Shown: positions 19,612 through 30,004, numbered from the stretch's first letter. The stretch: 64,000 bases of DNA from an uncultured Pelagibacteraceae bacterium (GCA_902629285.1 CACOQN010000001.1:106642-170641); one strand, 5' to 3'. Notes: a model not told the origin generated them from the letters alone. Translations and numbers: made by a program.

Positions 19612-20943
19612 TTATTTAATTTTTTTTATGATGATATTCACACATTTATATAGAAGAGCTTTATTTTCACTTTCACCCATCACTCTAATTTTAGATTCTG
19701 TTCCTGATTTTCTTACTAAAATTCTTCCTTTACCTTTAATTAATTTTTCTGCAATTTTTATGGTTTTTTTTATGTCTCGTTTGTTAATAATATTTTTATC
19801 TTTTACTAATATATTTTCTAAAAGCTGAGGTGTCTTCTTAAATTTTTTAAAAAATTCACTAGCCTTTTTTCCCTTTCTCAAAGCAAAAAGAGATTCTAAG
19901 GCTACCAACAGCCCATCTCCTGTAGTTGCAAATTTACCCAAAATAATATGTCCTGATTGTTCGCCCCCTAAATTGAACTTATATTTTTGCATTTTTTCTT
20001 TAACATATCTATCACCAACATTTGCCCTTATAAATTTAATTCCTTTTGATTTAAAATATTTTTCTAACCCATAATTTGACATTAATGTTCCAACAACTCC
20101 CCCTTTTAACATTTTTTTATTTTTCCATCTTGTTGCTAAAGCGGCTATAATTTGATCTCCATCTATTATATTGCTCTTCTCATCACACATAATAATTCTG
20201 TCAGCATCTCCATCTAAAGAAATTCCTATATGTGCTTTATATTTTTTTACAGCAGATCTAATTTTTCTTGGAAAAGTTGATCCACATTTTTTATTAATAT
20301 TTAAACCATTTGGTTTAACACCTATTGCTATGACTTTGGCTCCTAATGATTTCAATAATTCAGGACCTGCCTTATAACCAGCGCCGTTTGCACAGTCGAT
20401 TACTATTCTTAGTCCTCTTAAATTAAATTCCTTTGTAAAATTTTTTTTTAATATTTTAATATAATTTTTGGTACCTGTTTCTAATCTTTTAACTCTTCCT
20501 AATTTTTCAGAATGTGAGAGATTTTTTGAGATTTTTTTATCTATGAGACTCTCAATTTTTTTTTCTATTTTATCTGATAGTTTCATTCCATCAGGACCAA
20601 ACAATTTTAAACCATTATCAAAATGTGGATTATGAGAGGCGGTAATCATTATACCCATATTAGCCTTCATCTCCTTTGTTAACATAGCCAACCCATTAGT
20701 TGGTAAGGGTCCTAGGGTATGAACATGCATACCAGCTGAAGCCAAACCTGATACAAGAGCTGGTTCAAGTGTATATCCAGACAATCTCGTATCTTTTGCA
20801 ATTATTGCTGTTTGTTTTCTTTTTTTTTGAGATTTAAAGTATGTTCCACTAGCAAGTCCAAATTTAAAGAACATATCTCCATTTATATATTGGCTATTAA
20901 CTGCCCCTCTTATTCCATCTGTTCCAAAATATTTTTTTGCCAT
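19612..20943 (-). CDS. glmM: Phosphoglucosamine mutase
   Basis: Interconverts glucosamine 6-phosphate and 1-phosphate on the way to UDP-GlcNAc for peptidoglycan and LPS. The 443 aa length matches GlmM. It starts KKYFGTDGIRGAVN, has the phospho-Ser loop GIMITASHNPHFDNGLK (Ser near residue 100), the metal loop SLDGDADRIIMCD, sugar-binding GGEQSGHII and the phosphate-binding C-terminal RKSGTESKIRVM. It overlaps folP by one base, in the ftsH-folP-glmM order common in proteobacteria. Confidence 0.97.
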   Translation of the reverse strand: MAKKYFGTDGIRGAVNSQYINGDMFFKFGLASGTYFKSQKKRKQTAIIAKDTRLSGYTLEPALVSGLASAGMHVHTLGPLPTNGLAMLTKEMKANMGIMITASHNPHFDNGLKLFGPDGMKLSDKIEKKIESLIDKKISKNLSHSEKLGRVKRLETGTKNYIKILKKNFTKEFNLRGLRIVIDCANGAGYKAGPELLKSLGAKVIAIGVKPNGLNINKKCGSTFPRKIRSAVKKYKAHIGISLDGDADRIIMCDEKSNIIDGDQIIAALATRWKNKKMLKGGVVGTLMSNYGLEKYFKSKGIKFIRANVGDRYVKEKMQKYKFNLGGEQSGHIILGKFATTGDGLLVALESLFALRKGKKASEFFKKFKKTPQLLENILVKDKNIINKRDIKKTIKIAEKLIKGKGRILVRKSGTESKIRVMGESENKALLYKCVNIIIKKIK

Positions 20944-21995
20944 TAATTTTTTATTATCTGATTAAAAACTTTAATACCTTGTATAACTTCATTAACATCA
21001 TGAATTCTTAAAATCTGAATTCCTTGCATCATTAAATAAATTGAAGAAGACATAGTTCCACCGATCCTTGTTTTGCTATCATTTTTTTTTGATATATCTT
21101 TAATAAATCTTTTTCTTGAATTCCCTACTAGTATAGGAAAACCTAATGAATGAAAAATAGAAACACCTCTTATAAGATTCATATTATGTTTCAAATTTTT
21201 TCCAAATCCAATTCCAGGATCTAAAATTATATTATTGTGTTTAATACCTTTAGACCTTATTAACTTAATCTTCTCTTCAAAATAATCATATATGTCTAAT
21301 AATTCATTTTTATATTTTGGGTTCTTTTGCATATTTTCTGGTGTCCTAACTGAATGCTGTATTACAAATGGAATTTTATACTTTTTTAAAACATTTATTG
21401 TTTTAGGATCATGGCTTAATCCCGAAACATCATTAATAAGTTTAACCCCCATTCTAATACCATTTTCCATAATTGCAGATTTTCTAGTGTCTAAAGATAT
21501 TGGTATTTTTTTTACAATTGATTTTAATGTCTTATTAATTCTATACCATTCTCGATTTTCATTTACTTCTTTCGATCCTGGTCTTGTAGACTCTCCACCA
21601 ACATCTACCAACGAAGCACCAGTTTTATATAAATTAATAGCATGACTAACACCTTTATTTTTTTTGTTGAATTTTCCTCCATCGGAAAAACTATCAGGAG
21701 TTAGATTTAAAACACCCAATATATTCGGAATTTTTTTAAAATTTAAATTTGAAAAATTTGATTTTTTTGACCTAATTTTTTTTAAATCTGAATTTATTTT
21801 TGTTTTAAGTTTTTTTGGTAAATTCTTAATTTTATTTATTGAAATTTTTCTAATTTTTTTTCTTGTAATTATCTCAACATGATCAAAAGATATTTCTTTA
21901 ATTTGATGTAATGGTATCGATTTTTTTTTATTTACTAAGATTTTTGATTGATTACCAAAATAGAAATTACACGCTCTAGTGTAATATCTTTGCAT
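20943..21995 (-). CDS. folP: Dihydropteroate synthase with N-terminal extension
   Basis: Joins p-aminobenzoate to the pterin diphosphate to make dihydropteroate for folate. The DHPS barrel starts near residue 88 and has both family signatures: ILGVLNLTPDSFSDGGKFN and GASLVDVGGESTRPGS, followed by IPISLDTRKSAIMENG, NDVSGL, ILDPGIGFGKN and LVGNSRKRFI. The first ~85 residues are an extra Lys/Ile-rich segment, so the protein (350 aa) is longer than the usual ~280 aa. The extension has no motif I recognise. It overlaps glmM by one base and follows ftsH by 6 nt. Confidence 0.94.
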   Translation of the reverse strand: MQRYYTRACNFYFGNQSKILVNKKKSIPLHQIKEISFDHVEIITRKKIRKISINKIKNLPKKLKTKINSDLKKIRSKKSNFSNLNFKKIPNILGVLNLTPDSFSDGGKFNKKNKGVSHAINLYKTGASLVDVGGESTRPGSKEVNENREWYRINKTLKSIVKKIPISLDTRKSAIMENGIRMGVKLINDVSGLSHDPKTINVLKKYKIPFVIQHSVRTPENMQKNPKYKNELLDIYDYFEEKIKLIRSKGIKHNNIILDPGIGFGKNLKHNMNLIRGVSIFHSLGFPILVGNSRKRFIKDISKKNDSKTRIGGTMSSSIYLMMQGIQILRIHDVNEVIQGIKVFNQIIKN

Positions 21996-22001
21996 TATAT
22001 A

Positions 22002-23909
22002 TTAATGAACAATTTTTGGTTTCAGACCCATAGCGCCCAAAGCTGAATCTTGATCATCTTTTGTTTCTGTATTATCTAAAACTTTATCTTTAGGATATAA
22101 GTTTTTATTAATTATATTCTCTATTTCTTCACCAGTTAATGTTTCGTATGTTATTAGAGCTTTAGCGATTTTGTGTAAGTCATCTATTTTTTCTGTCAAA
22201 ATTTTCTTAGCTTGATTATATCCCTCATCAACGAGTTTTCTTATTTCTTTATCAATTTTTTGAGCAACTTCCTCTGAAACCGATTGAGTTTGCGTAACTG
22301 ATCTTCCTAAAAATACTTCCTCTTGATTTTCACCATATTCTACTGGACCCATTTCTTCGCTCATACCATATTTTGTTACCATGGCTCTTGCAAGTTGTGT
22401 AGCTTGGTTAATATCTGAACCATTTCCGCCGCCTGCCCCTGTAGATATGTTGTCTTTTCCAAATATTAATTCTTCAGCAACTCTACCTCCAAAACAAACT
22501 GCTAATCTTGCCTTTAAATATTTTATTGAGTAACCATGCTTGTCTCTCTCTGGTAAATTCATTACCATTCCAAGAGCTCTACCTCTTGGTATAATAGTAG
22601 CTTTGTGTATTGGATCGTAACTAGGCATATTAAATGACACTAAAGCATGTCCTCCTTCATGGTATGCTGTAAGTTTTTTTTCATCTTCAGTCATAACCAT
22701 TGAACGTCTTTCAGCACCCATCATTACTTTATCTTTAGCTTCTTCAAATTCTAAAAATGTTACAATTCTTTTATTTTTTCTTGCTGCTAATAAAGCCGCT
22801 TCATTAACAATGTTTGCAAGATCGGCTCCCGAAAAGCCTGGTGTACCTCTTGCTATTGTTCTTAAATTAACATCTGGTGAAATTTTTATTTTTTTTACGT
22901 GGACCTTTAAAATCTTTTCTCTTCCAATAATATCTGGATTTGAAACTACAACCTGTCTATCAAATCTTCCTGGTCTTAATAACGCTGGATCAAGCACATC
23001 CGGTCGGTTTGTTGCAGCAATAATAATAACACCTTCGTTTGTGTCAAAACCATCCATTTCAACTAATAACTGATTTAATGTTTGTTCTCTTTCATCGTTT
23101 CCACCGCCTAAACCAGCTCCTCTACTTCTTCCAACAGCATCAATTTCATCAATAAAAATTATACACGGAGAATTTTTCTTACCTTGTTCAAACATGTCTC
23201 TTACCCTAGAGGCTCCAACTCCAACGAACATCTCTACAAAATCTGAACCCGAAATAGTAAAAAATGGGACACCCGCTTCACCTGCAATAGCTCTTGCTAA
23301 TAAAGTTTTTCCTGTACCTGGAGGACCAACTAGCAGAGCACCCCTTGGAATTTTACCGCCTAACCTACTAAATTTTTTTGGATCTTTTAAGAATTCTACT
23401 ATCTCTTCTACTTCTTCTTTAGCTTCCTCTACACCAGCAACATCATTAAAAGTAACCTTTCCTTTTAATTCATTCATCATTTTAGCTTTTGATTTACCAA
23501 ATCCCATTGCGCCACCTTTGCCACCTTGCATTTGTCTCATAAAAAAAATCCATACTGCAATCAGTAGTAACATTGGAAACCATGATAAGAGCACACCAAA
23601 CAATGAAGGCATTTTTTCATCTAAAGGTGCCGCTGAAATACTAACACCTTTTTCAGATAATTTTTCTATAAGGTTTGGATCATTTGGAGCATAAGTTGAA
23701 AAAGAATTTCCATTTGAATAAACACCTTTAATATTATTTCCCTGAATTTCAACTTTTAGAACTTCACCATTCTCTACTGAATTTAAAAAATCTGAAAATA
23801 TTATTTGATTTCCTCCTCTAATATTTTGCTGAGGATTTTTAAACATATTATAAAGACCTATAGTTAAAAAAACTATTATTCCCCACATTGCTAGATTTTT
23901 TAAATTCAT
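22002..23909 (-). CDS. ftsH: ATP-dependent zinc metalloprotease FtsH
   Basis: Inner-membrane AAA+ protease that degrades misfolded membrane proteins and regulatory substrates. At 635 aa it is full length. Two transmembrane helices (about residues 5-23 and 105-125) flank a periplasmic domain, then come the AAA module with Walker [21 protein letters not shown], Walker [14 protein letters not shown] and the SRH region [21 protein letters not shown], and the protease domain with zinc motif HEGGH at His417. It ends in a short acidic tail. It lies 63 nt after tilS and is followed by folP and glmM. Confidence 0.99.
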   Translation of the reverse strand: MNLKNLAMWGIIVFLTIGLYNMFKNPQQNIRGGNQIIFSDFLNSVENGEVLKVEIQGNNIKGVYSNGNSFSTYAPNDPNLIEKLSEKGVSISAAPLDEKMPSLFGVLLSWFPMLLLIAVWIFFMRQMQGGKGGAMGFGKSKAKMMNELKGKVTFNDVAGVEEAKEEVEEIVEFLKDPKKFSRLGGKIPRGALLVGPPGTGKTLLARAIAGEAGVPFFTISGSDFVEMFVGVGASRVRDMFEQGKKNSPCIIFIDEIDAVGRSRGAGLGGGNDEREQTLNQLLVEMDGFDTNEGVIIIAATNRPDVLDPALLRPGRFDRQVVVSNPDIIGREKILKVHVKKIKISPDVNLRTIARGTPGFSGADLANIVNEAALLAARKNKRIVTFLEFEEAKDKVMMGAERRSMVMTEDEKKLTAYHEGGHALVSFNMPSYDPIHKATIIPRGRALGMVMNLPERDKHGYSIKYLKARLAVCFGGRVAEELIFGKDNISTGAGGGNGSDINQATQLARAMVTKYGMSEEMGPVEYGENQEEVFLGRSVTQTQSVSEEVAQKIDKEIRKLVDEGYNQAKKILTEKIDDLHKIAKALITYETLTGEEIENIINKNLYPKDKVLDNTETKDDQDSALGAMGLKPKIVH

Positions 23910-23972
23910 AGGTTTAAAATAAGAATTATTATTAGATTAACAAGTGGCAAAATATCAGTTATTTCCTCAGCT

Positions 23973-25001
23973 TTAATGCTCTTTTAATACTATAATGGTG
24001 TTATTTACCCTCTTAATTACACACTTTCCTAAAGTAACTTTAAAATAAGACTCTTTTTTAACTTGATCAATTAAGTTATCAATTTTTTTTCCTCTTACTG
24101 GGTAATATTTTTTACCAACGCCTTTTAGTACTTCTGTGAGAGACCTAAAAACCACTTCTTCTGGCTGAAGAAAAAAATTTTTATTTAAAATAACAAACTT
24201 ATTAGTATTTGAAATTGTTGAATTGTCTTTTAAATTTTTTTCTACAAAATATTTAATTGATTCGTTAGCAAATCTTAAATTTTTTATCGTTAAATTAAAT
24301 TTATCATCATCAAATCCCTCTAATTCTAATTGTTTTATAAAATTTCTGACTTTTACTCTTTTAAATTCATCATTTTTATTTGAGGGATCTTCTACATAAT
24401 TATTAAAAACTTTTTTTGTAATATATTCTAAATTTTGTTTAGAAAATTTTAGCAAAGGTCTAATCAAATTAATATTTTCTAGATTAGTTTTTTGATTAAA
24501 TGATACCATACCATTTAAACCACTACCTCTTAAAATTCTAATAAAAAAGTTCTCTATTAAATCGTCCTTATGATGACCTAATAAAATATTATTTATTTTT
24601 ATTTTTTTTGCCTTATTAATCATGAGCGCATATCTTTTATTTCTTGCAATTGATTGAATGTTACTTTTTGGTTTTTTTCCAACCCAGTTTAAAATCTCAA
24701 GATTAGAGGACAATTTTTTTAGAAGTAATTTTACTAATTTTGCCTCTTTTGTTGAATTATTTCTAAGTTTATGATCAACATGCAAATATTTTACTTTTAG
24801 ATGTTTTTTAATTGAATAAATTTTTGATAAAAAACATAAAGCTAGACTGTCTGATCCGCCAGAAACTGCAACTATAAAATCCTCTTTTAAATCAAGATTT
24901 TTTTCAAATTTTTTATAAATATTAGAAGTTTGTTTATCTTTTAATTGATTCAATAAAAACTTATGAGTCTTGTTTGATGCATTCAAATTTTTTGGACTCA
25001 T
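23973..25001 (-). CDS. tilS: tRNA(Ile)-lysidine synthase
   Basis: Attaches lysine to C34 of the CAU-anticodon tRNA-Ile so that it reads AUA, a very frequent codon in this AT-rich DNA. The N-terminal PP-loop ATPase motif is AVSGGSDSLALCFLS, followed by the family HVDHKLRNNSTKEA, ILLGHHKDDLIENFFIRILRGSG and YVEDPSNKNDEFKRVKVRN. The C-terminal part is short and divergent. The ATG at 25001 gives a 41-nt overlap with cpoB; no nearer Met exists before the PP-loop. Position between the Tol-Pal genes and ftsH is the usual alphaproteobacterial arrangement. Confidence 0.95.
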   Translation of the reverse strand: MSPKNLNASNKTHKFLLNQLKDKQTSNIYKKFEKNLDLKEDFIVAVSGGSDSLALCFLSKIYSIKKHLKVKYLHVDHKLRNNSTKEAKLVKLLLKKLSSNLEILNWVGKKPKSNIQSIARNKRYALMINKAKKIKINNILLGHHKDDLIENFFIRILRGSGLNGMVSFNQKTNLENINLIRPLLKFSKQNLEYITKKVFNNYVEDPSNKNDEFKRVKVRNFIKQLELEGFDDDKFNLTIKNLRFANESIKYFVEKNLKDNSTISNTNKFVILNKNFFLQPEEVVFRSLTEVLKGVGKKYYPVRGKKIDNLIDQVKKESYFKVTLGKCVIKRVNNTIIVLKEH

Positions 25002-25968
25002 ATTTTGCTTTTTGTATTACAGACTGATTTGCATTAGGATATTGTAGTTCTACACCATTAATCATTTTACATCCTTGATCTTTTTCACCAATTTGAACCA
25101 TAGATACTCCAAGTTTTAATAAATTAATTGGGGCTTTTTTTCCTTTTGGATATTTCTGATATCCCTCTAAGTATGCTGATGCTGCATCAGTGTATAATTG
25201 TCTAATTCTGAAAGTTTCTGCATACCAATATTGAGCACTTCCAGCTAATTCATGATCAGAATTTGATAGAACAAATTCTCTAAATGCTCTTTCTGCTGTA
25301 CTATAATCTCCAACTTTTAAAAAACTCGTCGCAAATTCATATTGCTCCTCTGGGTTTAAATCCTGTGGAATTAATTTTTCCTCAGAATTGAAAGTTTCTG
25401 TTACAATCGAAGCTGTAGTTTCCACAGATTGAATTTGTTGCGAAGTTTCAGATGTTTCTGTGTCCTTATAGGATATAGTACCTAAATCTTGAGGCTGTGA
25501 ACTTCCTGGTAAAATATTGTTTTCATCTATTTTTGGTTTTAAAGTTAATTGATTTTCATCATTACTTATATTTCCAGAACTAATATTAGTTTCGATGTCT
25601 TGGAATCTTATTTGATTATCAGCTTGTATTTTAGAAAGACGAGTTGATAATTTATCAATTTTAAAATTGATTTCCTCAAATTTGTTAGTTAGTTCTCTAA
25701 ACTGATTTTCAATTTCAGACAATTTTAATAAATGTCTAGTTAATACATCTTCTGAATTTTGTCCTATATCTGAAACTGTATTGTCATTATTACTTGTTTT
25801 AAGTTCAATCGACCCTGAATAAACTGCTCTTTCTAGAGTCTTGAGATCATTTTTTATTATTTCTAATGTTTCGTAAATATTATGATTATCCGCAAAAGAA
25901 TAATTAATAAAAAATAAATTAAATATGACTAATAATTTTAAAATAATGAATCTAAAATTTATTATCAT
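24961..25968 (-). CDS. cpoB: Cell division coordinator CpoB (YbgF), Tol-Pal associated
   Basis: Periplasmic TPR protein that links Tol-Pal to peptidoglycan synthesis during constriction. It has a signal peptide (FIILKLLVIFNLFFINYSFA, cleavage near residue 26), a coiled-coil of roughly residues 85-125 (LLKLSEIENQFRELTNKFEE and on), a Ser/Thr/Gln-rich linker, and a C-terminal TPR block from about residue 205 beginning EEQYEFATSFLKVGDYSTAE. Length (335 aa) is a little above average because of the linker. It follows pal but is separated from it by a strong terminator, so it probably has its own promoter or relies on read-through. Confidence 0.92.
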   Translation of the reverse strand: MIINFRFIILKLLVIFNLFFINYSFADNHNIYETLEIIKNDLKTLERAVYSGSIELKTSNNDNTVSDIGQNSEDVLTRHLLKLSEIENQFRELTNKFEEINFKIDKLSTRLSKIQADNQIRFQDIETNISSGNISNDENQLTLKPKIDENNILPGSSQPQDLGTISYKDTETSETSQQIQSVETTASIVTETFNSEEKLIPQDLNPEEQYEFATSFLKVGDYSTAERAFREFVLSNSDHELAGSAQYWYAETFRIRQLYTDAASAYLEGYQKYPKGKKAPINLLKLGVSMVQIGEKDQGCKMINGVELQYPNANQSVIQKAKYESKKFECIKQDS

Positions 25969-25997
25969 TTAAGCTAGACATATGATTATAAAATGGC

Positions 25998-26037
25998 AAA
26001 AAAAAGACCCTAAAACTATTAATAGATTTAGGGTCTT
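25998..26037 (-). terminator. Rho-independent terminator after pal
   Basis: On the minus strand an 11-bp perfect stem (AAGACCCTAAA paired with TTTAGGGTCTT) with a 12-nt loop is followed directly by a run of 8 T. It starts about 13 nt after the pal stop. It is the clearest intrinsic terminator in the window, notable in a segment where most genes abut with no room for one. Confidence 0.85.
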
Positions 26038-26050
26038 AAATTTTAAAAAA

Positions 26051-26542
26051 TTAATTTGCTTTAACAGTTACTGATCTTCTGTTTTTTGACCAGGCCAAAG
26101 GATTTGAACCAGAGTCTACTGGTCTCTCTTTACCATAACTTAATACTGTTATCCTATCTGACGATATTCCATAAGTCATTAAATAATCTTTGGCTGCATT
26201 TGCTCTTCTTTCGCCTAAAGCTAAATTATATTCCCTAGTTCCTCTTTCATCAGCATGACCTTCAAGTACTACGTTTATACCAGGATTTTTTCTTAACCAG
26301 GCTGCTTGAGCTCTTAAAGTTTCTCTAGATGCAGTTGTTAATATAGATTCATTTGTTGCAAAGAAAACTCTATCTGGAACACCTTCAGCTAAATATTCTA
26401 CTGTGTCTGTTCCCGTATAAACATCACCCTGCATTTGACCTTTAATATCTGTAGCAACTTCTTTTTTCGTTGCACAAGCAGATAATATTAGGCAAGCTGT
26501 TAATACTAAAAGTGTGTTTTTTAAAATTTTGTTTAATATCAT
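26051..26542 (-). CDS. pal: Peptidoglycan-associated lipoprotein Pal
   Basis: Outer-membrane lipoprotein that binds peptidoglycan through its OmpA-like domain and links to TolB. The lipoprotein signal ends in the lipobox LILSAC with Cys near residue 23. The OmpA domain runs from about residue 58 (VFFATNESILT) through EGHADERGTREYNLALGERR to the C-terminus. The 163 aa length is standard. It has a visible Shine-Dalgarno sequence (AAGGAG 7 nt before ATG), unlike most neighbours, and a 98-nt leader after tolB, so it may have its own promoter as well as tolB read-through. Confidence 0.97.
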   Translation of the reverse strand: MILNKILKNTLLVLTACLILSACATKKEVATDIKGQMQGDVYTGTDTVEYLAEGVPDRVFFATNESILTTASRETLRAQAAWLRKNPGINVVLEGHADERGTREYNLALGERRANAAKDYLMTYGISSDRITVLSYGKERPVDSGSNPLAWSKNRRSVTVKAN

Positions 26543-26640
26543 TCAATTGCTCCTTGCTGCTAATTTCAATTTCTTAACTTTTTCACATGTAAATAGAGGT
26601 TTCAAGTCTAAAAATCAAGAAATTTAAAATAATTAATCTA

Positions 26641-27981
26641 CTAATTACTTAATAATGATGACCATGATGGGTCAGATGCATCTGTTGGCGTCTTTATTTG
26701 ACGTTCATTATAACCTGTTAAATCAATAGACCATAATTTTGCTGAAAAGCCCTCCCCTTTAGCGTTAGTTTTAGTTTCTCTATAAAAAATAAGAACTCTA
26801 CCATTAGGTGACCAAGATGGAGCTTCTTGATAATAATTTTCAGTCAAAAGCCTTTCTCCACTTCCGTCAGTTCTCATTACTCCAATATAAAATTTCCCTT
26901 TATGTAATTTAGTAAATGCAATCAGATCTCCTCGTGGAGACCAAACAGGAGTTCCATATAATCCATTTCCAAAAGATATTCTTTTTATATCGGTACCATC
27001 ATTTTTCATAACATATATTTGTTGGTAACCACTTCTATCAGAATTAAAGGTGATATATTTGCCATCTGGAGAGTAAGATGGAGATGTATCAATCGAAGGG
27101 TGATTAGTAATTTTTTCTACTATTCTATTTTCTAAATCCATTGTGTAAATATCTGACTTACCATCTTTAGCAAAACTCATTATAATTTTTTTACCATCAG
27201 GTGAAAATCGTGGTGCGAAAGTCATACCAGGAAAATCACCAACAACTTCTTGAGTACCTGTTTCAATATCTAAAAGATATACCCTTGGCATATTTTTGAA
27301 ATAAGATAAGTAAGTCACCATCTGGCTAGTTGGATTAAATCGAGGTGTTAATACTAATTCATTTCCTAAAGTTAAAAACTTATTATTTGCACCATCTTGA
27401 TCCATGATTGCTAATTTTTTTATTCTTTGTGTTTTGGGTCCTTCTTCTGAGACATAAATAATTCTTGTATCAAAATATCCTTTCTCTCCTGTTAACCTCT
27501 CATAAACTTTATCTGAAATAATATGACCTACCCTCCTCCAATTGTTAGGAACAGTAGTAAAAGCTAAAGCCATCATTTCCTTGGCAGCTAAAACATCCCA
27601 CAACCTAAATTCAACCCTTAACTTATCATCAACATAATTTACCTTACCAGTTATAAGTGCCTGAGCTTTAATTAGGTTCCAATCTTCAAATCTTGGTTTT
27701 AAGTTTGCAATATCTGGGGCTTGTAGAAAAGCTCTTTTATCTAAAGGGTTAAACAACCCTGAAGTTTTTAAGTTATTTTCAACAATAATAGATATTTCAG
27801 AACCAATATTTTCTTTATCCAATATTTTTTGAAAACTTTTTTTTGAAATTTCGTCTATCGATAAAGGAGAAACAGCTAATGGAAGAGGATTTAAATTTCC
27901 TCTAGTAATATCAACCTCAATTAATGCAAACGCATTAACTGGGATTAGAATTAAAAATATACTTACAATTTTTTTAAACAT
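26641..27981 (-). CDS. tolB: Tol-Pal system beta-propeller protein TolB
   Basis: Periplasmic beta-propeller that shuttles between Pal and TolA. A signal peptide ([15 protein letters not shown]) is followed by the N-terminal TolB domain ([18 protein letters not shown]) and, from about residue 200, repeated PD40/WD-like blades such as [28 protein letters not shown] and [12 protein letters not shown]. At 446 aa it is complete. It lies 9 nt after tolA. Confidence 0.97.
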   Translation of the reverse strand: MFKKIVSIFLILIPVNAFALIEVDITRGNLNPLPLAVSPLSIDEISKKSFQKILDKENIGSEISIIVENNLKTSGLFNPLDKRAFLQAPDIANLKPRFEDWNLIKAQALITGKVNYVDDKLRVEFRLWDVLAAKEMMALAFTTVPNNWRRVGHIISDKVYERLTGEKGYFDTRIIYVSEEGPKTQRIKKLAIMDQDGANNKFLTLGNELVLTPRFNPTSQMVTYLSYFKNMPRVYLLDIETGTQEVVGDFPGMTFAPRFSPDGKKIIMSFAKDGKSDIYTMDLENRIVEKITNHPSIDTSPSYSPDGKYITFNSDRSGYQQIYVMKNDGTDIKRISFGNGLYGTPVWSPRGDLIAFTKLHKGKFYIGVMRTDGSGERLLTENYYQEAPSWSPNGRVLIFYRETKTNAKGEGFSAKLWSIDLTGYNERQIKTPTDASDPSWSSLLSN

Positions 27982-27990
27982 TTTTTTATA

Positions 27991-28854
27991 TTAACCTTCT
28001 AACATCTCTCTTGCATCAAAATTTAATTGTAAATCTTTCCATCTTTCATATCCTGTTGTAGGAACCCTAAGTGGTTGGCATAATTTAACCGCCCTGAGCG
28101 CACTTTCTGCTAAAACTTTATAAAATCCTTGACCTGGTTTATTCATTCTAGCATGGTCTAAAATCTCTGTCTTTGAAACAGTTCCATCTGGTTTTAGTTT
28201 TAATTTTATTCTCACTAATAAGTTCTCATTGTATGGTAAACCTAACGGAATACTCCAACATCCAAAAATTTGAGCTTTCAATGCATCCTCTTCACTTAAT
28301 GTAAGACCTGTATTTTCCACATTTCTCTCTTGATCTTGTGTGATATCATCGTTGGTTTTTACAACATCCGCACTCTCTTCTTTAGACTTATCAATTAAAG
28401 CCATAATATTGTTTGGATCAAATAAATCTTTCTTCTCAAACTCTGATACTTGCTTAACCTTTTCGTCTATTTTTTCGGGATTTTGTTTTTTTTCCTCTTT
28501 TGTTTCAACCTTTTTTACAGTTTTCTCAGGAAGTGGAATTGCTTCTGGTGTTTCATTCTCTATTTTTTGATTTTTTTGATCTGGTGACAATACAGTTTTT
28601 GTTTTTGTTTTTTCAACCTTTTTCGGTGGAGCTTGCTCTGAAACAAGTTTTTTCTCTTTTTCTTTTACTTTTTCAATTATTTTTTTAGCTTTAGGTGCAA
28701 ATGGAATATTAGTTTTTTCAGCTATTTGAATTAACTCAACTGATACAATTGGTGGAATATCAAGCGGTTTCTTTGCCAAAAAAGGTAAGCTCATAGTTGT
28801 AACAAAAATTAATAATCCATGTAAAAAAGAAGAAATAATTAAACTTCTATTCAC
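27991..28854 (-). CDS. tolA: TolA, energy-transducing envelope protein
   Basis: Links the TolQR motor to TolB-Pal across the periplasm. The single N-terminal transmembrane helix (SLIISSFLHGLLIFVTTMSL) is followed by a long Lys/Glu/Pro-rich segment (about residues 50-150) replacing the Ala-rich helix of enteric TolA. The C-terminal TolA/TonB-like domain begins FGCWSIPLGLPYNENLLVRI and includes ALRAVKLCQPLRVP with the paired Cys seen in TolA-III domains. At 287 aa it is shorter than E. coli TolA. It lies 5 nt after tolR and 9 nt before tolB. Confidence 0.92.
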   Translation of the reverse strand: MNRSLIISSFLHGLLIFVTTMSLPFLAKKPLDIPPIVSVELIQIAEKTNIPFAPKAKKIIEKVKEKEKKLVSEQAPPKKVEKTKTKTVLSPDQKNQKIENETPEAIPLPEKTVKKVETKEEKKQNPEKIDEKVKQVSEFEKKDLFDPNNIMALIDKSKEESADVVKTNDDITQDQERNVENTGLTLSEEDALKAQIFGCWSIPLGLPYNENLLVRIKLKLKPDGTVSKTEILDHARMNKPGQGFYKVLAESALRAVKLCQPLRVPTTGYERWKDLQLNFDAREMLEG

Positions 28855-28859
28855 TTTAA

Positions 28860-29276
28860 TTACCTTTGTTTATACGGTTCTGAAATCAGTGCCACTTTAG
28901 TAAAACCAGATCCTGATAGTAATCCCATTATTTCTAAAACTCTTCCATAATTTATAGTTTTATCACCTCTAACATAAATTCTAGTATCAGTTCTATTTTT
29001 GGAAACCGCTAAAACCTTTGCAATAATATTATCATATTCAACTTTTGCTTCTTGAATAAAAATTTCACCTTTTGCATTGATTGAAAGTGTTAAAGGTTCT
29101 GTCTCCTCTGGCAAAGAGTCTGCTGAACTTTCTGGTAAATCAACTTGTACTCCAACCGTTAATAATGGTGCAGTAACCATAAAAATAATTAACAAAACAA
29201 GCATTACATCCACAAAAGGAGTAACGTTTATTTCACTCATTGGTTCCTTAGAAGAACGGTTTAATTTGAAAGCCAT
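28860..29276 (-). CDS. tolR: TolR/ExbD-type proton-channel subunit
   Basis: Inner-membrane protein that with TolQ uses the proton gradient to energise TolA. The N-terminal region has the family segment SEINVTPFVDVMLVLLIIFMV, containing the conserved Asp in the membrane helix (PFVDVMLVLL). The periplasmic domain follows with IYVRGDKTINYGRVLEIMGLL. At 138 aa it is complete. It is adjacent to tolQ (0-nt gap) and tolA (5 nt). Confidence 0.96.
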   Translation of the reverse strand: MAFKLNRSSKEPMSEINVTPFVDVMLVLLIIFMVTAPLLTVGVQVDLPESSADSLPEETEPLTLSINAKGEIFIQEAKVEYDNIIAKVLAVSKNRTDTRIYVRGDKTINYGRVLEIMGLLSGSGFTKVALISEPYKQR

Positions 29277-29951
29277 TTATATAATTGTTAAAAATCTTTT
29301 TGAAAAATTTTCTAATTTTTCTGAATATTTTTTAGCATCATTGTTAAATTTGTTGTACGCCACTACCGCTGGTATTGCAGCTAACAAACCTAATGCTGTT
29401 GCAAATAAAGCTTCTGCAATTCCTGGTGCAACAATCGCAAGACTTGTATTTCTTGATATAGCTATAGACTGAAAAGAATTCATAATTCCCCAAACAGTTC
29501 CAAATAATCCAATAAATGGTGCTGTAGATCCTACAGTTGCCAAAAAGGTAAAACCTTTCTCAATTTTTGTCATTTGTTTTTCAATTCCAGATTCTAAAGA
29601 AGCGCTCATCCTTTCGCTAATGTTGGTTCTGGATTTTTTTTTTAGTAATCCTTCCATCGCATCTTGAAAAACAAGTGACATTGGATCCTCAAGTTTACTT
29701 GGTAAACTATTGTAAAAATTTTCAGCAGATTTAGAATTCCAAAATTTTTCTTCAAATTCTTCTGAAGATTTAGTTATTTTTTTAAACAAACGAAACTTTT
29801 CGATAATTACAGCCCAAGAATATATTGAACATAATATTAATATGATCATTACGGACTTAACAATTATGTCTGCTCTAGCAAATAAACTGAATAAGGAAAA
29901 ATCAGTATTTGTGCCTAATTCAACTGCTTTTGCTGCTATATCTGCTTCCAT
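29277..29951 (-). CDS. tolQ: TolQ proton-channel subunit
   Basis: Three-helix inner-membrane protein of the TolQRA motor. The first helix is VKSVMIILILCSIYSWAVII; the conserved pore region is FTFLATVGSTAPFIGLFGTVWGIM; the third helix is EALFATALGLLAAIPAVVAYN. At 224 aa it fits TolQ/ExbB. It heads tolQRAB-pal; ybgC, often found before tolQ, is absent, and a RuvC-type gene lies 53 nt upstream instead. A short hairpin-like CACA-TTTACG-TGTG sits in that gap. Confidence 0.96.
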   Translation of the reverse strand: MEADIAAKAVELGTNTDFSLFSLFARADIIVKSVMIILILCSIYSWAVIIEKFRLFKKITKSSEEFEEKFWNSKSAENFYNSLPSKLEDPMSLVFQDAMEGLLKKKSRTNISERMSASLESGIEKQMTKIEKGFTFLATVGSTAPFIGLFGTVWGIMNSFQSIAISRNTSLAIVAPGIAEALFATALGLLAAIPAVVAYNKFNNDAKKYSEKLENFSKRFLTII

Positions 29952-30004
29952 GCTTACTCATCACACGTAAATGTGTCATGATTTTGTCTATTAATTTAAA
30001 TTGA

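Noticed and set aside
18700-19700. TPP riboswitch controlling thiD or thiE
   Set aside because: thiD is 1 nt from glmM and thiE overlaps fba, so neither has a leader. No CUGAGA-type TPP motif was recognised.
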